Of a stretch of DNA of 64,000 bases, positions 1 to 11,976 are shown one piece after another. The DNA is taken from contig JACGCM010001462.1 in NCBI GenBank assembly GCA_014058105.1, positions 806,001 to 870,000 on the forward strand, in the 5' to 3' direction. Position 1 is the stretch's first letter. Each line of letters begins with the position of its first letter. The DNA comes from Kingdonia uniflora. Taxonomy: Eukaryota; Streptophyta; Magnoliopsida; Ranunculales; Circaeasteraceae. Position numbers and translations under genes: made by a program. The notes below the pieces were generated by a model, which had not been told where the DNA came from, did not search any database, and worked only from the letters and a program-made list of their open reading frames with translations.

Positions 1-60
1 CCAGGAGAAATTTCCTTCAGTCCTGCCAGAACCAAGCCGTCGCCCTCGCCTCAAAGGTAT

Positions 61-1460
61 TTCTTTCATCGACTGTGGCACTTCTCACATCCATTTTCCC
101 CATTTAGATCCACTAGTCATTATGATTAAGATCAAAAACCTTGTCTTCCACACAATACTCTTCTGACTCAACCCTCCTAACCGTTGAAAAAATGAAGAAA
201 ACCAAACTCATAACCGCTGCCAATATCAAATTAAAAGGATTTAATGGGGCCACTGAAGTCGCTGTGAGCACCTGAAAATACCTCGGTATCGACGGGCGTG
301 ACTGGCTCCACGCTATGCTAGCCATACCTTCGACCTACCATCAAACCCTTCGTTTCAGCAATCACGAAGGTTCTTGGAATCATAAAGGCTCTCCACGCCT
401 TGCCCGGTCATGTGAGCACCTGAAAATCAACCAATCCCAGAAACTTGTTAGCCACCCATAGCAACTACTGTATCTTTCTGTCCCCACACCTTTGACAGAT
501 ATCACCTCTCCCATCGAGCCCACTGTTTATATCGAATTCGGCGGTCCTGGTCGAGGTACATTCATCAGAACTTTTCTCAATGAGGCAGAATCCCTCGAGC
601 TTACTGATTTCCCTTGAGCCAACAAAGACATCTTTGCATTGACGTTCCAGGAGATGCCCGGTGTCGACCCAAGCTGGAATGCCATCGCCTTAACCTCATC
701 CCCTATTCCTCAATAGTAAAACAAAAGAAGCGTAACTTGGCACCACGACTTTGAGAGGCAGTGAACCTTGAAGTGGAAAAGCTTATTGCCATAGGTTTTA
801 TTAGAGAAGTGGAGTACGCTGACTAGATATCAAACATTGTGGTAGGTCCTAAGAAGAACAGAAAGATCAAAATCTGCGTCGACTTTACAGAGCTCAACAA
901 GCACACACCAAAGGACAGTTTCCCTCTCCTGACTATTTCAGCACTTCTCGATACCACTGCTGAACATAAGCATATATCAATGATGGACGCAGCTTCGGGT
1001 AGCAATCAGGTACCACCCCTCCCCGAAGATCATCTTAAAACTTCCATTATCACTAAACAAGGCCTTTACTGTTTTAATGATATGCCCTTCGGCCGTAAAA
1101 ATGTAGGAGCCACTTACTAGCACCTTGTCACAACCATGTTTAAACCTTTTCTTGAAAAGTCGGTAGAAGTTTACATCGACGACATGTTATGCAAAAGCCT
1201 TCAGAAACAGACCCATATACAAGACCTAACCGAAGTCTTTTTGATACTTCGCACATATAAGATGAAACTCAACCCAAACAAATGCTAATTTAGTGTTTCA
1301 TCTGGTAAATTTTTAGGTCACCTTATCAGTAAAGGAGGTATCGAGATTGATGCCACCCATATTAGAGACCTCATCGACATGCCTTCACCCCAAACTAAAA
1401 AATACGTCCAAAAAGTGGTTGGCAAGATAGCTGCCCTTAACCGCTTTATTTCCAAATCCT
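61..1460 (+). pseudogene. Tat pol: protease end and reverse transcriptase (decayed)
   Basis: Near 66-125 the frame reads DCGTSHIHFPHLDPLVI, the segment just before protease in Tat elements. The protease itself is broken by stops. RT is recognisable from about 770. The frame 839-1120 has a VDFTELNKHTPKDSFPL block, a decayed D-A-x-S-G block and MPFGRKN. The catalytic YIDDM box follows at about 1172 with both aspartates intact, then a KFLGHLISKGGIEID block near 1308. Family function would be copying element RNA into cDNA in virus-like particles. In-frame stops at about 823, 1118, 1286 and 1498, plus frameshifts, rule out a working enzyme. Confidence 0.85.
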
Positions 1461-1519
1461 CTGACAGATGTGCTTGGATCTTCTCCCTCTTACGCGACTA
1501 AGGCATCCATAAAGCAAAA

Positions 1520-2300
1520 AAAAAAAATTAGCCCCAAAATCAACTGGACACCCGAGTATGAACAGGCCTTCGTTGAACTCAAAACTTATCTTAGTCGACC
1601 ACCCATTATCAGCACCCCTATCGAAGGTGAAATACTCTCTTTATACCTCGCTGATACAAAAACTTCTATTAGTTTAGTGCTTATTTGACTTGATTCAAAC
1701 ATCGAGAAGCCCGTATATTTCATAAGTAAAACTCTAACCGCCGCAGAAACTTGGTATTCCAAACTTGAGCGTCTGCTCCTCACACTTGTTTATTCAGCTC
1801 TCAAACTTAAATCATACTTCCAAACCCACCCCATCAGTATTATCATAAGTTATCCCCGTCGAGAAGTACTCAGTGAAAAAGAAAAATCTAGACGAGTGTA
1901 ATAGTGGTCTGTGTACCTTTGCAAATATGACATTACATTCGAGAAGCAAATATCACAGAAAGGCCAAACAGTAGTAGAATTTCTCACAGACTTCCCGGTC
2001 GAAGATGTCGATTGGGTAGAATACAAAGATGACTTAACAGAAGACCAACCCAAAACAACAGATCCATGCGACCCATACAATGGCCAGTGTTTATTCACAG
2101 ATGGATCCACATGACCTAATTGCTCAGGAATTGGTATTATCTTGGTAACACCTACTAATGACCGGATAAAGAAAGCTGTAAAAATTGCCTTCGAATGTTC
2201 CAACAACGAAGCTGAGTACGAAGCCCTGATACATGACTTCGACCTTGCTCTTGAGCTCGGCATTCCCAAGCTTGCCGTTTTCAAAGATTCTTAACTTGTT
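1520..2300 (+). pseudogene. Tat pol: RNase H plus archaeal-type RNase H (decayed)
   Basis: From about 1535 the frame reads INWTPEYEQAFVELKTYL, the typical link from RT to the Ty3-type RNase H, followed by a decayed LSLYLADT block and EKPVYFISKTL. At about 2086 a second RNase H begins with CLFTDGST, where D is the first catalytic acid. It continues with SNNEAEYEALIHDFDLAL near 2200, where E is the second acid, and ends at a VFKDS block with the third acid. This second, archaeal-type RNase H is diagnostic of the Tat lineage. Several stops (about 1686, 1900, 2112, 2292) make it a relic. Confidence 0.8.
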
Positions 2301-2639
2301 CAGGGGTATTACACAGGAGAAAATTAGGCTAACGGTCGCATGGATGACTATGCTCTCTTTGTGCGACAACGCATGGACAAATTTCCCAAAAAATCCACAA
2401 TCACTCATTACCCTCGAGGTGAAAATAGACATACAGATGTCCTCGCCTAGATAGCAGCTATACTCGGACAATCAGAATCTTGGACCCTCCATATTGAAGT
2501 ACACGAATGCCCAAGTATCGACCGGATATAAATCAATGCCATCAATATTGGGGGCGAGAGTCTCGATCAAGACGATTGGCGAACACCATTCCTCCATTAC
2601 CTCAACAATGCCACCCTCCCAGATGATCCAAAGCCAAAC

Positions 2640-3791
2640 GGTCGTTGTTAGAAAATTGTCGCCGATACACAATCCACAAAAATAAATTACATCGCAAATC
2701 CCTAAATGGCATCCTGCTTCGATGGATATCCCAAGTCGAAGCCTCTACAATTTTAGCCAAACTTCACGAAGGAACCTGCGGTGCTCACAATACTGGTCGG
2801 TCTATGGACCTTCGAGCTGTGACAAATGCCAATGTCATGCTCATGACATCCATTGCCCTTCTCAGGACCTCCATTTCAGTCAAGTCTCTTGGCCATTAAA
2901 AAGAAGGGCTATTGATCTTATCGGTCCCTTCCCATAGCCTCGAGTAGCAGAGAAAATGTTCTTGTTGCAGTAGACTACTTTGCCAAATGGGTCGAAGCTA
3001 TACCTCTATGCCGAACTAGAGAAGAAAAAGTTATCAAATTTCTATTGAAAACCATCATAACACGCTTCGGCTTCCCCCATATGATTCGATACGATAATAG
3101 TCCCCAATTCGTAGGCAGCAAAGTCAGAAACATCTTCAAAAAATACAACATCATTTTTTTACCCTTAACACCTTATTATCCCCAAGGCAACGGCCAAGTC
3201 AAAGAGATCAACAAAACAATTATCGACAGTCTCAAGAAAAGAGTTGATGCAAAGGTAGGACAATGGGTTCAAGAGTTACAACATGTCCTCTGGGCCTATC
3301 GAACAACACCAAGAAAGTCCACAGGGTGTATCCCTTTCCATCTAGCATATGGTACCGAAGCTGCGTTCCCTGCTTAATTCGAAGTACCCACACGAGATCC
3401 TAACCTCCTAGATGAAGATAATTAGTTTAAGCTCGCATGTAGCATGTTATGGATCGACGAAACTAGAGACCGAGCTATCACCAACCTGGGCAGCTATCAT
3501 ACATCACTTAAGAAATCCTACAACAAGAGAGTTCGACCCTGGTGTTTCAACATCGGATATCTAGTACTTCGACGTGTCAACCAATCCTTGAAACCTCAAA
3601 ATTCTGGCAAGCTAGCCGAATCCAGGGAAGGACCTTATGTCCTGTACGATAAAACTGATAAGGGTTCTTACTATCTAATGACAGAAGGCGAAGAGCCATT
3701 ACCAAATCCATGGAACACAATGCAGTTGGTCTCTTATAACAAGCTGTATCCTCAACCTTGTACAACTGATGTAATCCAAAATAATCAATAA
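2640..3791 (+). pseudogene. Tat pol: integrase (decayed)
   Basis: The frame at 2645-2899 contains LAKLHEGTCGAHNTGRS, the His part of the HHCC zinc domain, and CDKCQCHAHD with the Cys part lies at 2818-2850 in a neighbouring frame. The catalytic core is clean at 3045-3377: RYDNSPQFVGSK with the second catalytic Asp, YYPQGNGQVKEINK with the Glu, and LWAYRTTPRKSTG. The C-terminal part (3444-3791) ends with EGPYVLYDKTDKGSYYL and NPWNTMQLV, the usual Tat integrase tail. Frame changes near 2900-3045 and a stop at 3375 kill it. Confidence 0.85.
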
Positions 3792-3849
3792 ACAATTTTT
3801 CTGCCCACACTTCGTCTCTCATTTTTCTTAAATTTCTTGGTTTATCTTA

Positions 3850-4520
3850 GGTATCATGTCAACCTTCGTCCCAACTGATACTTGGGGTAACCATGAGATT
3901 TTATAAGCTTCTAATTTTGAGCAAACTCGAGGGGCAAGGATGGTTGAAAGACTAGACCCCCGAGAATATATTGGTGGCGAACAGTTATGCTTCGCTGTGG
4001 CTAAGGGCTTCGAAGTCTTGTCAATTTCCTGGTTTCCTCTATGTATCACATCAACCCATCGACCCGACAAATACTTGGGGTCGACCTTGAAATTTTTGAG
4101 CTTCCAATTTCGAGCAAACTCGAGGGGTAAGAATGGTCAATAGACCGGACCCACGGGGATGCATTGGGGGCGAACAGATATGCTTCGATCAGGCTCTGAA
4201 ACCGTCGAAGTCCAATCGATTACATGGTTTACTCCAGGCATTACGTCCACCCTCGCCCCGACTGATACTTGGAGGCGACCTTGAATTTTTCATATTTCTG
4301 ACATTCGAGAAAACTCGAGAGGCACGAATGGTCGAAAGACCGAACCCTCAGGAATGCGTGGGAGGCAAACACATATTGATTCGCAGTGTCTTAGGCCTTC
4401 GAAGTCCTGTGAATTTCCCAGTTTCCTCGAGGAATCACTTCCCCTCGGGCCGACTGATACTCGGGGGCGACCTTGAAAATTTCTAAACTTCCAAAATCGT
4501 TGTGGCTTCGGCCTTCGATG
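3850..4520 (+). repeat. ~193-bp tandem repeat between integrase and antisense genes
   Basis: A unit anchored on ctgatacttgg recurs near 3876, 4069, 4263 and 4454, so the period is about 191-194 bp over three and a half copies. Each unit also carries gagcaaactcgaggggcaag, a cgaacagatatgcttcg-like block and a ggcttcgaagt-like block. Tandem arrays in the untranslated region after pol are a known habit of Tat elements and can seed satellite DNA. The copies differ at many positions, so the array is old. Confidence 0.85.
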
Positions 4521-4949
4521 TCCAGCAGATCATTCAGGGTTCGATCACTCTATAGTTATTCGACAAAAATAGTACATACATATACTATTATACAAGAATA
4601 TCTACAATTCTATTAAGTGCAAAGAAAATTCAATGCATCATCCATCAGAGAAACAGCTGAATTACATCTCAAGATCAGTCATCAAAAGTTCAACACAAGC
4701 CAAGCCAATAGAATACGCGTCAATATTTCAGCAATCTAGAATAATGCAAGGCCAGAGCAAGATAACAAAGTCAATCAGCAAATCAGGCATCAACTCAAAA
4801 GCAGTTCAAAATTAACTTTAGAAGTTCCACAGATAACCACCATCAGTAAGTACAACAACTCGAAGACATACCAAGTTCAAAGACCAACGTAAACAAAATC
4901 AACATAGTTCAAAATATTACAACTCAACATCAAATCAGAAAAAGATAAT
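4521..4949. other. Spacer between tandem repeat and antisense gene of element 1
   Basis: AT-rich spacer with many short caa/aag runs and no open frame longer than 60 codons that looks coding. It probably holds the 3' untranslated part of the antisense gene to its right. I see no RNA gene or terminal repeat here. Confidence 0.4.
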
Positions 4950-7310
4950 ATGGAACCCCAACTCCAAATACCTCATATCGGTGCGGTTACGCCTTTTTCC
5001 TCTATAGGTTCCCTAGCTCCAACACCCTCAGTAGCTTCAATCGTACCTTCGACAACCAAACCATCAACAGGTCCACCACCGGCCACTCCAGTAACAGAAG
5101 TCTCCACACCACCTCCAGTATTCTCAGCTGCCTCATCAATAACGTCTGCTTCTCCTTCCTTACACTACGAGTTACCTCCATCAACAAGTTCTGGGGAAAC
5201 ATGGAAGGGTTCCAGTTATCGGGGTCATACCCCTTATCTTCTATAAATGCTTTCAACTTGACATTTACCTTACATTCATTATCATACTTCCACTAGAAAA
5301 TTACTTTATGTTCTAATTTCTCCCACTCTTTTGCCGCAAGCTTTGCCGACCACTCCAGAGCCTGCCTTGCCCGCTGAAGCTCGAGCCTATCATCAAATGA
5401 GTCAGTATACACCTCAAGATCTTGCTTCATCTTCTTGACTTCAGACAATAATGATGCCTCAGTCTCCCGAGAAAGATCTAGACTTTCCACTACTTGTCGT
5501 AATTTCCCATTTACAGACTTCATCGCCTTGTTGAACAATCGTACCCAAGCCTCCGTCAGCTAGAATATTCAAGCAGTCAGTACCCCTAAAAAATAAAGAA
5601 CTTAAAAAAAAATCTCAGACTCTCACAAAAGAAATTCATAGATAGTTACCTGAAACATATGCCTCATTATTTCCTTCGAAGCCTCATCTGGGTCGTCCTC
5701 GTAGGGCTCTACCATTGAAGCATGTTTGGCAACTGCTTGATCCTATTGTTCAGCCTCCATAATCTCTTCATCCTCATCTACTGCATCATCCTCCCCCAGT
5801 GCCCTATGACTTTTGCGCCGACAAACCTTTGATTGCTATACATTCGGAGCGTCAGAAATTACCTGACACTTCTCCTTCAGAGTCTGTGTTGGCACCTGCC
5901 TCGGCCACAATGTCGAAGCATTGCCAGCCACATCAGGCACTGGTACAGCTTGCTTTGACTCACTCCACATTCTTGGCACATACTGAAAATTTCTTGGCAA
6001 CTCTTCCCCTCCAATTTCTTTTAGACCCTTCAAAACACATTTGCCTCTCTTTCTCTTCGATGCCTTCGGCTTAACGGGCACGCTTCAAAGCAGGAAATCC
6101 ACTTTCTTCCACCTCTGCTTCTAGATTTCAAGACTGTCAAAAGAAAAATTTACCCAGTCCTCACTAGCTTTGAGCATAGTATCAATATTATTCCTCGGAT
6201 CGTTCCAAGACGAATTCTTCGGACCTGCAGAACAAACCAGAATATTATCACCACCTATTCCAGACGTACATCAATAACAACCCTTTGACAAAAAACTTAC
6301 ATTGATTATACACACTATGATGTAACTTATAAAGGTCATCTTCCTCAATATTCTCGTAGTTGCCCCGTACTATCAATAAATCATTATTCCACCATCGACC
6401 CGTTGAACACAGATCAAAGAACCAGGGCTTCTCTGGATGACATTAGATATGATAGGTACCTGGGTTCTGGGTCGCCTTCTTTGAGTAGAAGGTAATAATA
6501 TCAAACCACTTAATCAATCCCCGACCCTCGCCACTCAATTTTACATTCATCCCCTCTATAAACATCATCATCTCATAAAAATTTCTGTTTATTTGCACCG
6601 GGGCTGCCTCCCAAAAATTCAGTACTTCTTTCACCAGCCGTCGAAGAGGAAGTTCCATTCCCAATCGAATCTGGCCTATATAAGCCATTATCCCCACCCC
6701 AGGGTCTGATTTGAAGGTTAACCTTACCCTCGCCACACTCAGATATACCCCCACTTTCGACAGCTCTAACTTGCCAGAAAATCAATCTAATCTAATCTTA
6801 TATCTAGCCGAAACGGCACCTTCGACCCTCTCTGACTCAGTCAAATCCCCACTGTCGTCACTCTGCACCCCTTCGACCCTGTCGACCCTATTCGATCTCT
6901 TTGTCTATCATCCTCCGTCTCGAAAATTGACGGTTATACATTTTAGCCTATAGAAGAAGAGGCACGCAATTAGATCGATTAATTCAACAATTCCGTCTCC
7001 ATAACCCTTATCCCATCTACCCCCCCCCAGAAGATTTACACATACTCGAAACCTCGATACTCAACTCTTTGTCTCCTCTAAAATACCCAAAAACGCAGAA
7101 TGGTTCGAAACCCAGATTCATCAAATCTCCATATCTTCAGAGATAACCTCCAAATCCTAAACCCAGAATGCCCTACTCACAGACTCAGAAGGGAAAACAA
7201 GATAAAAATGGACAAAGATCAAGTGACATACCTGTGTTAGAAGCACTATCCGCAAAATAGCAAGATCAACCTCAGGTGCTTCCTTCAAGATTCTAATAGC
7301 CTACGTTCTC
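4950..7310 (-). pseudogene. Large spliced antisense gene of element 1 (decayed)
   Basis: It runs leftwards, opposite to pol. A first exon ends at a CACAG/GTATGT donor at 7231. The next exon holds the conserved part at 6443-6754, reading NFYEMMMFIEG, then after a frame break a CSTGRWW block and a GNYENIEEDD block. These match, spaced alike, the [16 protein letters not shown] and ENYEFDLND blocks of the antisense gene in element A. A 66-nt GT-AG intron fits 6235-6300 and a 90-nt one fits 5560-5649. The last exon (5293-5538) is a Lys/Glu/Leu-rich coiled coil, followed by a Val/Gly/Glu/Thr-rich tail. Function is unknown; stops and frame breaks make it a relic. Confidence 0.65.
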
Positions 7311-7367
7311 TTTTCTTTACTTTCTTTGATTTTTATCTATAAACAGTACAGTGATTACTCCTCTCAA

Positions 7368-7377
7368 ACTTATATAC
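7368..7377 (-). promoter_or_regulatory. TATA-like box of element 1 large antisense gene
   Basis: On the minus strand this reads AAGTATATAAG, about 60 nt upstream of the first exon candidate. Position and sequence fit a core promoter for the antisense gene. It is inferred from sequence only. Confidence 0.4.
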
Positions 7378-8279
7378 TTTATCGAATAAACCAAAATAGC
7401 CTCGATTTTCTAACCACTATCATTACCACGACCCCACTACCCCAGCTTTTCGGCTAGAATGTGTTTTGACCGATTTACCCCTCATATCCCCCACGTGCGA
7501 ACATCACACTCACTTCAACTTGCCTGCAAAACCTAAAGCTTCTCGAACCCTTTTTCCCTTACTCGAAGCTAAATAATCAAAATCCAAACAGTCAAATCTC
7601 AACCATTACCGTAATTCGAGTAAACATCATGATTACTTTTCGGCACACTGTCCCAGGCACCCTTACCGTCCTGACAGACCAGCTGTCTGGGCTTTCAGTA
7701 CGACCAGTTACATCAAACATAATATTTGACATACTCCTCAAATGCGATTAATCGACCACTTCACATCTTAAGGACTCACCAACAGATACCCTCAAATTCG
7801 GTTTTCTAATATATCGACATTCGATCAACAACACATTCGTCAATTCAAGCCCTCGTGCCTCCTTTTCCTTCGAAAAATCACATTCAACAAACCAAACATT
7901 CATGCTTACAGACCCAACCTTGTGCACCAACACACCAATCTTTTCAGCTTTGACAGATAATACTCCCACTTTGCCAGACAATAATTTTTTATTTCGAAAA
8001 TTAAAGTTTTATCTTCAAACAACCCAAACACTATACTTTGACAATTATATTATTAATTCGATAGCTCTCGATACTACTTCAAGAATTAAGATTATACTAT
8101 CACTTTTAGTTCGGCAACAAAAGTTATTACCTATGAAGAACAAGAATATTACTACAATAGTACTTCCAAACAACAATTTAATTCAGAAAAAAAAAAGATT
8201 ATACGCCTCGTCAAAAGAAAAGAGAAAGGAAGCAGAATGGATAAAAGCTATAACAAAAACAACAAAAAGACAGAGGACC
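7378..8279. other. Non-coding stretch between antisense genes of element 1
   Basis: AT-rich DNA with several ttcgaa/cgaag words. The longest + frame, at 7902-8366, is Asn/Ile/Leu/Lys-rich with no domain signature, so I read it as chance. The place corresponds to the intergenic region between the large and small antisense genes in element A. Confidence 0.4.
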
Positions 8280-8597
8280 CTAATTATCAGCGGGATGCTT
8301 CTCTTCAACCCCGGCTGCAGCATCTGTATCCTCCTGAACCACAATATCCTCAGCATAGCCTTCTAGAATAGACAACCGGTGCCCGGGTAACGTCCCCATC
8401 ATCTGCAGAATTCCCCTCCAATATGCGAAGGACATGCCAAAGACGGGTGCCCCGGGTTTTGCCTAAAAAAGATTTGGCATCACAGCATCAATATCTTCCT
8501 TGATACCGAACCTCCGTTGAAGCCCCAATAAGGCCTCTTGTATTCTCCCGACCCTCACTTCCACTTAGTCTTCCTGAACGGGTATGTTTACAACCAT
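8280..8597 (-). pseudogene. Short antisense ORF of element 1 (middle unit)
   Basis: Reading leftwards from ATG at 8597 gives a 105-codon frame to TAG at 8280, with internal stops at codons 11 and 45. It begins MVVNIPVQED and contains VRVGRIQEALLGLQRRFGI and later EDIVVQEDTDAAAGVEE, an acidic tail. Place and layout (short MV start, basic/amphipathic middle, acidic tail) match the MVK(T/M)RAQA ORF of elements A and B, though identity is low. Function is unknown. Confidence 0.45.
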
Positions 8598-9197
8598 CTT
8601 GATCCGAACAAATAAGATAAGAGATGAAGAAAGAATGATGGAGGAAAGATGAAGAAATCCCCTCCACCATAGTTCCTATTATACTTGGAGAACTAAGTCC
8701 AACTTTCCTTCTTCCCCAGCCGTATTAATTGTGACCTTCAATTCCTCACCTTGAAAACTCAACAACCAACCTCTCCAACTTTCTAGACGTAAGCGATTCA
8801 TCTGAACCTTATTCTTGTGGACTTATAGTCGAGCAAACCTCCAACATCAAGCATTCGACCATCATTATACTTCGATCATATCATAACCTCCGATAACATA
8901 ATAACCTTCGATCATATTATTATACTTCGATGCCCTTTTTTATCTACTACTAACAATTCGATGACATGCATATGCTTAGCGCGCCTATGAGACTATTCGT
9001 CAACATTATCAATCAGACAAAGTAATACAAGGTTTCTGAAAATAATGTTTCCATTCCATTATCCGATTGACAAGACATATTACATTGCCACAACTACCCG
9101 AAAGAAAAAAGAAATCCCAGAAAATACAAAGGTACAAATGATCAACACATCAAACAGTAGCCCTATTTCCAGAAGGTCTAGCTCCACTCACTGCGCT

Positions 9198-9488
9198 TTA
9201 TTCCTCCATCTCATTCTCTGTACAAATAAGACATTCGGCCAAAGCTGACAAAAAAAGATAGCGCTTCTCCGCAGTAGTAAAATCGCATTTCAGTCGGTCC
9301 TAGATATAAGCATAAGGCTCCCCATTGATGATCTTTCCAGCTTCTACCTCTACCAGTTTGGGCATGTCCCAGTCCATATCATGATACCCAGAGATCTTTA
9401 TATGAAGTTCACCAGTCTTCCGCCCTACGCTAGAGTCCTGGGTGAAACCCATCCTCTTCTGGTATCGTGTATTGGGCGTAGTATCCAT
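9198..9488 (-). pseudogene. LTR-proximal antisense ORF of element 1
   Basis: From ATG at 9488 a 96-codon frame runs to TAA at 9198 with one internal TAG at 9300. It reads MDTTPNTRYQKRMGF, then DWDMPKLVEVEAGKIING and DFTTAEKRYLFLSALAECL. A TATAAAT-like string lies about 15-25 nt upstream. It holds the same position, just inside the 3' LTR and antisense, as the 60596-60946 ORF of element A, but I cannot align the two proteins. Function is unknown. Confidence 0.4.
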
Positions 9489-9727
9489 GAAGATTTCAAA
9501 ATTTATAGTGGAAAAAGAGAGGAATGAAAAGAAGAAGGTTACTTAATAGTTATACACAATAAACCATACTTATAGCCTCACTTCATTTATTACCCTATAA
9601 CCACCTATACCTCTTAATTACCCACTTTTATTACTTACCCGAAAACCAATAGTCAAACTGCTCAGATTCCAAGACCAAAAAGTTTTCTCAGCAAACGCCT
9701 CTCCTCCTTGCTTCGAGAACCTCACTG

Positions 9728-9739
9728 AAAGGGGGCGAA
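9728..9739 (+). promoter_or_regulatory. Polypurine tract of element 1
   Basis: AAAGGGGGCGAA lies directly before the TGTAGTAG that opens the 3' LTR. A purine run at this place primes plus-strand DNA synthesis in LTR retrotransposons. Confidence 0.75.
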
Positions 9740-10533
9740 TGTAGTAGCCTACACGCAGCCTTCAACCCCCTCAGAATCTCGAAGTCTACATCGCAACCTA
9801 CCTGAATATATCAAAGCCCATTCAATCCTCTAAACAAGCCATGCACAGATCCCCTGAAGACAAAGCTTCGACTCCAAACAAGCCTCGAGGATGGACTAAC
9901 ACATCACAGTTGAAACCATTCGACCATATCTGCTCATGGTCGAAATATGATGGGACATGCAACCAGCTCACTAGACAAGATGGCGCAATGATTGGCCATT
10001 GCAGCTACAGTGACAGGCCTAACCACTGCACCACAGTACAAAAATACAGAGACACCTCCCACCATTGTTCCAGTGACAGTACAGACATGTCCGACGCCCA
10101 TACCCCGCTGGGATATCCTGATAGCACTCATGTAATCTGACCTATACTTGGTGACTCAGCTTCCTATGATTCTATAAATAGGAGAGATGGGAAGCCAAAG
10201 AGGGGTTAGAAAAATTCCTCCCAGACCCCTTGTAGTTTACTTTTGACCACTCTAGAAAAAGCTCTGTATTCAAGCCTTTAATTACTCATCAGTAATACAA
10301 TACTTCTTAAAAATCCTTATCAGAGGTCATGGAGTGTCACATTCGGGCCTCTGCGAAAATATTTGTCTCTAGTTTGCTCAAACTTTAGATCATTTACTTA
10401 TAACCCTTTGATAGAAGATAAATCCCGTGTTGTAAAAGCCAACTTCATCTCTAAAAGAAGTTAGGCTCCTGCGGCGGAGACAAACCCAACGTTGCTCACC
10501 TGTTAAGACGACGTGGTAAAATCTATATCTACA
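9740..10533 (+). repeat. 3' LTR of element 1
   Basis: It starts TGTAGTAGCC right after the polypurine tract. It holds a TATAAATA box near 10173 and is closed tentatively at ATCTACA, giving about 794 bp. The partner 5' LTR is outside the window, so the right end could be misplaced. It is a different LTR family from those of elements A and B. Confidence 0.6.
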
Positions 10534-11976
10534 GTTAAATTCCTCCTCAACATCAACTTCTTCGTCTACCGACATGCCTCTTTACATCGGAGGGACAGGA
10601 GCAGGAACAGGATCCTCCAAAGAGCGATCCCCGAAAAATATCAACTTTAACCACTACATTTCTAAAGCAATTCTCTCTTTAAGAACCATCCAACGAGTCT
10701 TCACCATCTTCAAAACATACAAATAATTTTGTAATAGACCACAGAGTACTTTGAAACAATTCACTATACAGGTACCCTTTATATAACCCTGCATTTATTG
10801 GACAGATATATCTTCCCAAGCATCATCATTCAGTAAGACATAACTCTTCAAAATCTAACCATCATGTCCATCAATTCCCATCAACATTCAATGCACATAC
10901 ATCCTCCTTTGACACGCGCATTTTCCATGCAGTCAACACACATCATTACTTCTTTCAAAATTTGAATTTCCAACCTAAATACCCATATATCTGAACACTT
11001 TCTCAACCAAAGCCACTCATGACATCGGTTACGTGGGGGATTTTGGAGGGGCTTATCCCTCAATCTTACATAAAAATGAGCAGTCCCCAGTTCAATTTAC
11101 CTCCATATCAAGCTCACGCATTCTCCACACGACTTCTCCAGTCAACATTAACACATATTTAACGAACTGATGAAGAACGTGGGTCGAGCTCAAACAAAAA
11201 AACCAGAACAATTCAAAACCACCTGTCTCTCATGAACTCAATAGTTACTCAGTCAATAGTCACTAACCATATTGTTCGGAGAACGTGCTTCAGCACGATG
11301 AAGAACTGCGAAAGAGACTTATATAAAGGAAAAATTCTAGAAGTGGCAGCGACCAAATAAAATATATGAGAAATCTCTAAAAAAACTATATCTTATGATA
11401 TTCTCAACACTCCAAATTTCTTATTCACAAGATCGAGCATTTATAAATCCAGAAATAACTTGTAATAAGATATCATCAGGCTTAAGCAATAAAAGTCACT
11501 ATTGTAAAACCCTCAAATGGAGGTCGTAGTTTTTAACCTATTCATAGGCTTTCTACGCTAAATATTTGAGTCATTTCATGTTTACTAAATTGTAGTCACA
11601 GGTACATGTCATAGGTACATTGGTATAAAGACTAATTCCAGGCCACGTTGAGCTTACGGAATTAGGCCATTACACGGTTGGCCGAAGGCCTGAAGACGAC
11701 AGGGACCATTACAGTAATAAGAGACTTGATCTTACCAGTCCTTTACTTGGTGGTCTCTTTTAAATGGTTTGCTATCTTTAGTTTTTCATGGATACTTTCT
11801 TTTTGTTCATTGTGTACTATCTGTATTTGTGATTGTTACTTCATGTATACATCTATTTAGAAAGTTACAAAGGGCTGCGAGAGCAAGAGTTCAAAAGTTT
11901 TAGCTACCACTCAGTCTAGATTTTTATTATATTTTGAATAATGGTTCATGTCATGGCTAATCATTTTCTCATGTAG
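10534..11976. other. Unassigned DNA between element 1 and the NRPB2 relic
   Basis: No frame with domain character on either strand and no terminal repeats recognised. It may be the flank into which element 1 inserted, or upstream introns of the NRPB2 copy too decayed to read. Confidence 0.4.

Larger units (their letters stand above)
1..10533 (+). mobile_element. Tat-lineage Ty3/gypsy retrotransposon, 3' part (element 1)
   Basis: The window opens inside this element, so the 5' LTR, PBS and most of gag lie outside. The visible order is protease end, RT, RNase H, a second archaeal-type RNase H, integrase, a tandem-repeat block, antisense ORFs on the minus strand, a polypurine tract and a 3' LTR. 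The second RNase H and the long space with antisense ORFs after integrase are hallmarks of the Tat/Ogre/Retand lineage (family knowledge). All coding parts carry stops and frameshifts, so it is an old, dead copy. The right LTR end is set by a CTACA terminus and is less certain than the left. Confidence 0.85.

Noticed and set aside
7902..8366. 154-codon plus-strand open frame
   Set aside because: Asn/Ile/Leu/Lys-rich AT-driven composition, no domain signs, and it lies between antisense units of element 1.
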